From: Micractinium sp. NFX-FRZ
Lineage: Eukaryota > Chlorophyta > Trebouxiophyceae > Chlorellales > Chlorellaceae
NCBI GenBank assembly: GCA_029339195.1
Contig: JAPTJF010000351.1
Location: 1-64,000, forward strand
Direction: 5' to 3'
DNA length: 64,000 nt
The notes under the pieces are model-generated. The model ran no database searches. It saw nothing but the letters and a program-made list of their open reading frames with translations, and was not told the DNA's origin. Made by a program: the position numbers and the translations under genes. The first letter of the stretch is position 1, and each line of letters begins with the position of its first letter. Below are positions 57,901 to 64,000 of the stretch, piece after piece.

Positions 57901-60900
57901 GGTCCAGCCTCCTTTGTGTCTCCCAAATTACGCAGGCTACAATGCAACACACGGGCAGTAATGCAACACCCTCCCCACCTCGATCTTCATGTCCTCCTCC
58001 GGGTCCAGCTGGGGCACCCCCTTGGGGAAGCGCCGCTCCACCTCGCCCATGCTCTTGCCGCACCGCTCCCGCGCCTCCTGTGCGAGGGAAGGCACGAAAA
58101 GGCAAAGTTGCGGGCAAGGGGGTGGGTGGGGGTGGGTGGGGGTGGGGTGCAGTTCTGTAGCTGGTAGGCACGCATGTGGCATGGACCGCAGTGCTGTGTT
58201 CAGCGCCAAACTTTCCGGCATGAGAGAAGCCCCAGCAGGCAGGGCCTGAGGCTGAAGTAAGACCTGGCCAGAGAGCAGAGAAACAGGACACAGGGAGGCC
58301 AAGAGGCACCCACCTGGGTGCGCAGGTCTTGTGGGATGTAGATGCGCAGGGAGCTGAGGGCTGCCAGCTCAGACAGGGCGACAGGGATGACTGTGGGGCT
58401 GCCCTTGGCGGTGGGAGCCACAGGCACCGCCCTCCTGCAGGCGCACGGTGGAAAGAAAGGGGAGCGGGAACAAGTATTCATGGACGAGGAAGGCCAGGCC
58501 AGGCCACGAGGGGGGGAAAGGGGGGACTCGCCACAGGCACCGCACTCGAGGCTGCCGGGGGCAGGCGGGCAAAGGGGCAGGGGGAAGGGGAGGTTGTGAG
58601 GGACCCGGGCGGTGAGGGACCCTGCATGTCACACGCAACGAGGGCCGCTGGAATGGCACACGGCCAGCCCCTCAGCTGGGCAGCATGAGGCCGCGCGCAT
58701 CCACTCCACTCCAGGCATCGTCCCTGGCCTGCGCCTGCCCCTGCCACGTGAGCACCCCGCCCAGCTGTGCAGCACCCCACCCCGCCATGCCCTCCCCGCT
58801 ACTGCCTCACCGCTTGGTGGCGCCGTGGTGCTTCAGGCTGGCTTCCGAGCAGTTGCACAGCACATCTACAAGATACTGCGCCCCGGTACCGCCGCCGCCC
58901 TTCCTGCTGCTGCCCTCTGACTCCTCTGCCGCCTCCCGCTCCTTCCGCCCCACCCGCTCAAAATTCACCACCACACCCAGCACGCCACCGCCTCCACCGC
59001 TGCTGCCGCCGCTGCCGCCTGCTGCCGCTGCTGCTGCCGCTGCTGCTGCTGCCGCTGCCGGTGGTGCGGCACCGTTTTGGTCTGGCGGCAGCACGCGGAC
59101 CAAGCGGCCTGGTTGAAGGAAGGGGAGGACGTTCTTGGGCGCGGTCACCACCGCTCGGATCTCGCCTCGCAGCTTGTCCAGCTGCTGGCTGCAGAGCAGA
59201 AAGGGTAATGTGGAGCACCAGGGGATCGTACGCAAGTGCAGCTACCTTCCTCCCTCAGGTTGAACACTCACCATTGACTCCCGCTCCCTGCCCACACGCT
59301 CCTGGACGCCCTCGCGCATTAGCGCCAATTGTCAACACCTGCTCCCTGCCCCACAGTCCACAAAGGGCTCACCTCAGAGCCAGGTACTCCTTCACCTTGT
59401 CCTCCTGGTCCACCTCGATGGCGTCCCGCTCCGCCTGCAGGGGCGGGCGCAGAGGGATGGAAGCGTGCGTGACTGGGTACTCTTGACTGAGAGGCCGGTG
59501 GCCTAGGAGGTTGGCTACCAGGGTTAGTTAAGGCCTGCCCGGCAAAGGCAACTTCGCATCCCACTCACCCCTCTCCGCCTGCGCCTGTGCGCAGACCACC
59601 AAGCCTTGCCATGACATGCGAGCATCCAGCGCCGGTAGCGCCCCTGTGCCTGCCTGCCGGCTGTGCCCACCCCTCAAGCACGACTTCTCACCTCCAGCTT
59701 GGCCACCCGCGCCTCCAGCGCCGGCAGCGCGCGCTCCATCTGGAACTGCCGGTAGCTGAGGGACATGAGCTTCTCTGGCTCCACACCCTCCACCCTGCGC
59801 ACAGGTGGTGGGTGTGTTTCGAGACGCGTGTGTGTGTGTGTGTGTGTGTGTGAAGTGGAGGAGTGGAGAGGCCACACAAATGGCCGAGGGACATGAGCTC
59901 TCCGCATTCCACGCGCTCCACGCTGTGCACGGAAGGTGTGCACAGGTGGCTTTTTTCACGACGTGTGTGTGTGAGGAGGGCAGGAGGGCCAGCACATCGA
60001 GCGTCGGCTGTGGGACGGCTTCTTGGCTGTTGCCGCCCTCTCCCCCAGGCTCTGTTGACACCCTCCCCCCCGCCTCTTATTACCTCAGCAGGTTGAGCAG
60101 CATGGCGTAGGTGAGGTGGAACTCGGAATAGAGCGTGTCGGGGGCGCCCTTGACCATCTCCTTGGCCACCGACGGCTCCAGCTTGGCATCCATCATCAGG
60201 ATGACCACGCCTGCAGGTGATCACTTGAAGTAGTGCAAAATAAATACACCGGCTTGACGCGCGTGAGTGAGCACACACGGCCACATGCCGGGCAGCAAGT
60301 AGCACGCCAGCATTCTGAGGAGGCCTCAGCGTCCGGCGGGGCGACCACACAGCACCATGGCACAGCCCACGCTGCACACGCTGCACACACAGCGGAGCGC
60401 AGCGCACCCTTGTCGTCCAGGCCGCGCCGCCCCGCTCGCCCGCTCATCTGGATGTACTCCCCAGACCGGATCCACCTGCGGTTGTGTTTGTGAAAGAGAA
60501 GGGAAACGCATTGAACGAAGGGGAGTTGGACACACTGTGGTTTTGTGAAGAGGAAGGCATCAGATGGGAAAGACGGGGTGGCAACACAGGGCGCGCATTT
60601 GAGAGTACTTAAAATTCTGCCGACAAACTGACATGGAAGCAAGAGAGTTGGCCAGTGTGCCTCCCTTCCCGACTCCGCCTGCCCCTCAAGAGTGGGCCAG
60701 CACAGCACAGCACAGCACGGCAGCACGCTGGCTGCCCACCTGAAGCCGCCGCCGTCTTGGATCCACCTGCCCATGGACAGTGACCAGCACAGCACAGCAC
60801 AGCACAGCACAGCACAGCACAGCAGCAGGGTGCCCACCTGAAGCCGCCGCCGTCGTACTTGCGCACGTGGGTGAAGACAACCGTCTTGGCGGGCATGTTG

Positions 60901-63900
60901 AGGCCCGTGGAGAAGGTCTCGGTGGCAAACAAGACCTGCATTGGTATTGGTAAAGAAAGGTACCTTAAACAACAGCAATGAAGATGAGGCTGGTGGGCAA
61001 GGTCTGGGTGGCAAACCGCACCTGCAGGTGGGGTAAAGCAAGGTACTTTCAACAACAGCAATGAAGATGAGGCTGGGGGCAAGGGTCGATGGCGGCGAAC
61101 AGGACTGCAGGGGGATGCAGTACTTGGTGACGTTGGCGTGGGCAGAACGGGTTGAGGCCTCCGATTGGGACGCACAGCTGACGCCGTCCTGGACCAAGTG
61201 TGCATGCATTGCAAGACTGGGATCTGGACTCCCCACCCTGCAGAACACACACCCGGTTTTACAACATGTTTACAAGAACGCGGCACCAAACCACCACTGG
61301 AGCCAGCCTCACCTTGAGCAGCCCCTCCTGGAAGAGGATCTCGATCACCTCCTTCAAAATGGGAAGCAGGCCTGCGAGGCGAGGGGCAGGCAGGGCGGGG
61401 TGGGGCCATGTGCGGCAGGGCTGGGGGCGTGAGAGGGGCAGCCCAGATGGCGCGTCCCAGGGCGCCTCGGGATGGGGGGTTCTAGGGCGTAGGAAGCGGG
61501 CCAACAGTGGGGGCTGTAGAGATCCCACGGGGCACGGCACGTGGCGGGCACGTGGGCGTGAGGGCGCGCCGGCCGGCCGGCAGAACGACAGGAAGACGAG
61601 CAGGCACGGCACACAGCACAGCTTCCGCACCCAACTGACGCACCCCGATGCGCCAGCGTGGCATGCAATGGACAGGCAGTGGTGTAGTGCAGGCAGTACA
61701 AATTGAGATTGCACAGGGCATAGGTGTAGTGCAGGCAGTACAATTTGAGATTGCACAGGCACAACTGTACTGCTCACCCGAGTGGTGCACCCCGATGCCC
61801 CGCCGCAGCATGGGCAGGATGGCGCCGATCATCGGCAGCCGCCGGTCCTCCTCTGCAGCGGGCACAGGGACATGAAGGGGGATTATGATGTACATGAACA
61901 CAAGCAGAGGAGTCTTCCTCACGCCTCCTTAATCTCCCTTTCCTCCCCCGCATAAACGACCACACATGATGGCACGTACACAGCTAGATTGCAGCGCCAG
62001 CGGGCTGCGCTGCCCCGTCCTGCCTTGCCATTCTTCCCTCCTGCCTTTCGTGACCCTAACCCCATCCCCACACGACACGCACGTTCGTGGCAGACTTGCA
62101 AATACCCCTCTGCCACTCACACCACACAAATCGCTAGTGCATAACACAACAGCGACAGCCGTGCACACCTGACAGCAGATCGACGGCGGAGTTGAAGATG
62201 CCGTCCACCAGCTTCTTCTCGTCGTCGCTGTTCAGGTCCAGGCCGCCCATCTGGGGGGAAAGACGGATGGGGGATGGGGGGAAGAGAGCAGGGACGTGTG
62301 TCCGGTTGCTTTGACCGTTGGTTTGAGGTTTGATTGACGATTGTTCTTTGACTAACATGGAGGGTGGTGAGGGTGCAGGGGTCTTAGCCGCCTCCCCGGC
62401 GAAAACCCTCACCACGCCCACACCCACCGGCTTCAATGTGGCACAGAAGCTAGCGCACCTGCTGCGCCAGCGCCTCGCACTCCTTTTTGGAGAAGGAGAA
62501 GACGATGCAGGGGTCGTAGTTGCGGTCGGCAATCATGCGCACAATCTTGTAGATGTCGCTCTCCTGCGGCTTGCCGCCCGCGTCCTTCACAGCCCCCTTC
62601 TTGTTCTGCATTGGATGGGGGGTAGGGGGCGGGGGAGGCACGGTGATGGGGGCTGGGAGTGTGCCGGGCAGGCGGCTGGGCGGCGGATGTGCTTTGGGGG
62701 CCCGTCTGTGGGCGCATGGGGTGTGGTCGCCGCAGCTGCATCCACCCCCCGATCTCCCGGCCCCAAGCCTCACCATCCCGCGTAGCACCCACCCCCCCCG
62801 CCTGACCAGCACCCAGCACCCAGCGCCCAGCGCACCTTGCCGCCGCCGCTGCCTGCCGCTTTGGCCGTCACCTCCGCCTCCTGCAGCTGCGCCACCGCTT
62901 TCTGGAAGTTGTCCTCCCTGCGATACCATGTATGAGCACAACAAAAAGGGGCACGTCCTGTGTGCACAGACGGCACCAAGGTCTTGTCTGGAGGCAGCGG
63001 GCCTGCCCACCCAAGCTGCCGCAGCTGCCCACTGCCAGCCAGCGTGCCGGGTACAGATTCAGCTCCTGAGCACTCCCACAAACACAGCAGAAACTTGGGC
63101 CCCCAACCCGAGGGTGCCCCTGCTGTCGACCACCAGGATTTGGAGTGCAATTCAGCCCCTCAGTATTCCTATCAGCCCCCTGGAACACATCACAGCACAC
63201 GGCTTGGGCACACAGCCGCAATGTGCGCAGAGATTTCCAGCCACACGGGCCCGCCCACCTGAAGGTGCCCCTGCTGTCGACCACTAGGAACATGCCGTCG
63301 CCGCCGGCGGGGAACACATAGTGCTCCAGCGGGGTGGGGCGGTAGTCTGGTGCGGGGGGGTGGGGTGGGGGGCGGGGAAGATGATGGGTGGGTTTCGAAG
63401 CAGGGTGAGAACAGGGGGCCCAGGAGATGGGCCTGGTAAAGGGGGAGCGAGCCAGGCGGGCGGCCAGTTTGCCCGCTCTCCATCTGCCCGTACGCTTGCA
63501 GCGCCCCTTCCCTCGCTTCCTCACCCTTTGCATGGGATCCCAGCAAGCCAGAGCAGAGCACAGAGAGGCTTCGCAGAGCGGCAGTGCCCCACCTGTGTAC
63601 ACCACGTGACAGGGTGAGCCGTGCGTCTTGGCCACCCACTCAGCAAACTCTCGCGAGTTGGGGATGGTGGCGGACAGGAAGGCAAAGCGCACCGACTTGG
63701 GCGCCAGGATGATGCTCTCCTCCCACACCACCCCGCGCTCCACATCCCTGCACGTGACAACCGACAGGGTGGGGGGAGGGGAGTTGATATGTCAGGATTC
63801 CATTCCTCACACACCACCCCGTGTGCCAGGCGCTTGCACAGAGAGAGACTCTGAAGAAGCATGCAATGGTGTCGAACCGACTGGAGGGGCCAGGGCGATG

Positions 63901-64000
63901 CTGCTCATCCAAACGGCACCACATTCCATACCTCACCCCATGGGGGCAATAAACTGCTTTTCCGGCGCGCATCATCTGCAACACGAGCGCCACCTGGCGC
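54915..64000 (-). CDS. MTR4: Exosome RNA helicase MTR4 (C-terminal five-sixths; 5' end outside window)
   Basis: Twenty-three visible exons, all in phase: 63747-63593, 63346-63259, 62917-62836, 62605-62459, 62250-62169, 61852-61778, 61371-61313, 60935-60838, 60475-60408, 60210-60084, 59794-59692, 59434-59373, 59188-58811, 58434-58314, 58077-57979, 57649-57530, 57197-57120, 56945-56883, 56482-56400, 56170-56116, 55844-55706, 55458-55382, 55073-54915; about 838 residues. Seen: ERGVVWEE, motif [26 protein letters not shown], motif IV-V region ([25 protein letters not shown]), motif [12 protein letters not shown], the arch/KOW region (LQPGRLVRV, then an alanine-rich insert), and the C-terminal ending with [13 protein letters not shown] and [13 protein letters not shown], diagnostic of MTR4/SKI2-like helicases and closest to MTR4. 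It unwinds RNA for the nuclear exosome. Motifs I and II lie beyond 64000. Many introns hold copies of exon edges. Confidence 0.93.
55601..55765 (-). repeat. Duplicated exon end, MTR4
   Basis: The end of the exon at 55844-55706 (CTGTCCACGTAC and CTCCAGCTTGCAGTC on the plus strand) recurs diverged at 55601-55665 in the next intron. Homology continues into intron sequence beyond the donor. Confidence 0.8.
56281..56425 (-). repeat. Duplicated exon end with intact donor, MTR4
   Basis: The plus-strand segment CACCTCAGGTCCTGGAACTG occurs at the real exon end (56396 onward) and again at about 56283-56302 in the intron. The copy keeps a perfect donor (GAG followed by GTGAGC on the minus strand). Confidence 0.9.
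57771..58015 (-). repeat. Triplicated exon end with donor, MTR4
   Basis: The exon end encoding DPEEDMKIE occurs at the real site (57979-58015) and twice in the downstream intron (about 57871-57908 and 57771-57807). All three are preceded on the plus strand by AATGCAACAC, so the repeat unit spans exon end plus intron start, about 100 bases. Confidence 0.95.
59757..59949 (-). repeat. Duplicated exon start, MTR4
   Basis: The exon start (GAGGGACATGAGCT on the plus strand, encoding the ELMSL type motif) at 59757-59794 recurs diverged at 59885-59940 in the upstream intron, with the acceptor side and a GT-rich tract (59828-59852) included. Confidence 0.85.
60733..60856 (-). repeat. Duplicated exon end with donor plus AGCAC array, MTR4
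   Basis: GCCCACCTGAAGCCGCCGCC occurs at the true exon end (60832 onward) and again at about 60733 in the intron, both with the donor. An AGCAC array (60785-60827) lies between. Confidence 0.95.
60905..61107 (-). repeat. Triplicated exon start with acceptor, MTR4
   Basis: The exon start encoding VLFATETF (60935) recurs in the upstream intron as VRFATQT at about 61027 and VLFAAIDP at about 61107, each after a CTGCAG-type acceptor. An intervening stretch containing AACAACAGCAATGAAGATGA is also repeated. Confidence 0.9.
61632..61794 (-). repeat. Exon-end copy and 42-base tandem repeat, MTR4
   Basis: A 42-base unit (61681-61722) is followed by a nearly identical unit (61723-61764). Next to them, 61632-61665 resembles the end of the exon at 61852-61778 (GCACCCCGATGC shared). 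Confidence 0.75.
63110..63288 (-). repeat. Duplicated exon end, MTR4
   Basis: The 28 bases at 63261-63288 recur at 63110-63137 with two differences (shared core GGTGCCCCTGCTGTCGACCA), in the downstream intron. The copy has lost the donor GT. Confidence 0.9.
63715..63840 (-). repeat. Duplicated exon start, MTR4
   Basis: The exon start encoding ERGVVWEES (minus strand) recurs diverged at about 63797-63840 in the upstream intron, where the frame reads HGVVCEEW. Confidence 0.7.

Noticed and set aside
59828..59852. GT-repeat as a regulatory element
   Set aside because: It is a simple dinucleotide run within a duplicated intron segment; nothing points to a specific function.
1..64000. tRNA, rRNA, CRISPR arrays, insertion sequences, bacterial operons
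   Set aside because: None was seen. Repeats are microsatellites, coding repeats or exon-edge copies, and the gene structure is eukaryotic. I could not run a tRNA or transposon search, so small degenerate elements may have been missed.
54915..64000. SKI2 or a spliceosomal BRR2-type helicase instead of MTR4
   Set aside because: The C-terminal end ([13 protein letters not shown]), the PAGGDG segment and the single helicase cassette with arch region fit MTR4 better. SKI2 remains a remote alternative until the N-terminus is seen.

Overview
The window looks like nuclear DNA of a green alga, most likely the Chlorella clade of Trebouxiophyceae. It is very G+C rich, its genes are split by many short introns, its proteins are rich in alanine, glycine and glutamine, and TGTAA motifs sit behind several stop codons. 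The genus is an inference. All gene models below are intron-exon models built by eye. Nearly all joins were tested by codon-phase arithmetic, but no transcript evidence was available.

Left part (1-11 kb): three small related membrane-protein genes lie in tandem on the minus strand (1284-2592, 4262-6059, 7669-9066). They share a membrane exon bounded by phase-1 introns. A small unknown three-exon gene (9853-10804, plus) is divergent from the third. Next (11.8-21.2 kb) come two large MYND zinc-finger paralogues in tail-to-tail inverted orientation, with matching exon borders. At 21.8-25.3 kb (minus) is a secreted or membrane-anchored repeat protein of beta-propeller type. It is divergent from a Golgi-type GT61 glycosyltransferase (26.9-30.4 kb, plus). 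That gene converges on a large ankyrin-like, glutamine-rich gene (30.9-35.3 kb, minus) whose central exon is duplicated.

Right part: a secreted cysteine-rich, von Willebrand factor A protein (36.5-42.0 kb, plus) contains an assembly gap of 100 N inside a tandem repeat. It is followed by a frameshifted copy of the last exon of the ankyrin-like gene, a possible mTERF-like organelle protein (44.0-45.2 kb), an F-box/leucine-rich-repeat gene (45.7-48.2 kb, minus), a third MYND gene (48.7-51.3 kb) and an unknown alanine-rich gene (52.0-54.4 kb). From 54.9 kb to the right edge, on the minus strand, lies the exosome RNA helicase MTR4, of which 23 exons are visible; its N-terminus is outside the window.

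The genes do not form one pathway; this is an ordinary mixed eukaryotic gene neighbourhood. The most unusual signal is structural. Introns of several unrelated genes carry decayed copies of the exon edge beside them, splice site included. It is densest in MTR4 and also seen in the propeller gene, the unknown gene at 52-54 kb and one membrane-protein gene. This looks like repeated short tandem duplication across exon-intron junctions, leaving decoy splice sites. GC-AG introns also recur.
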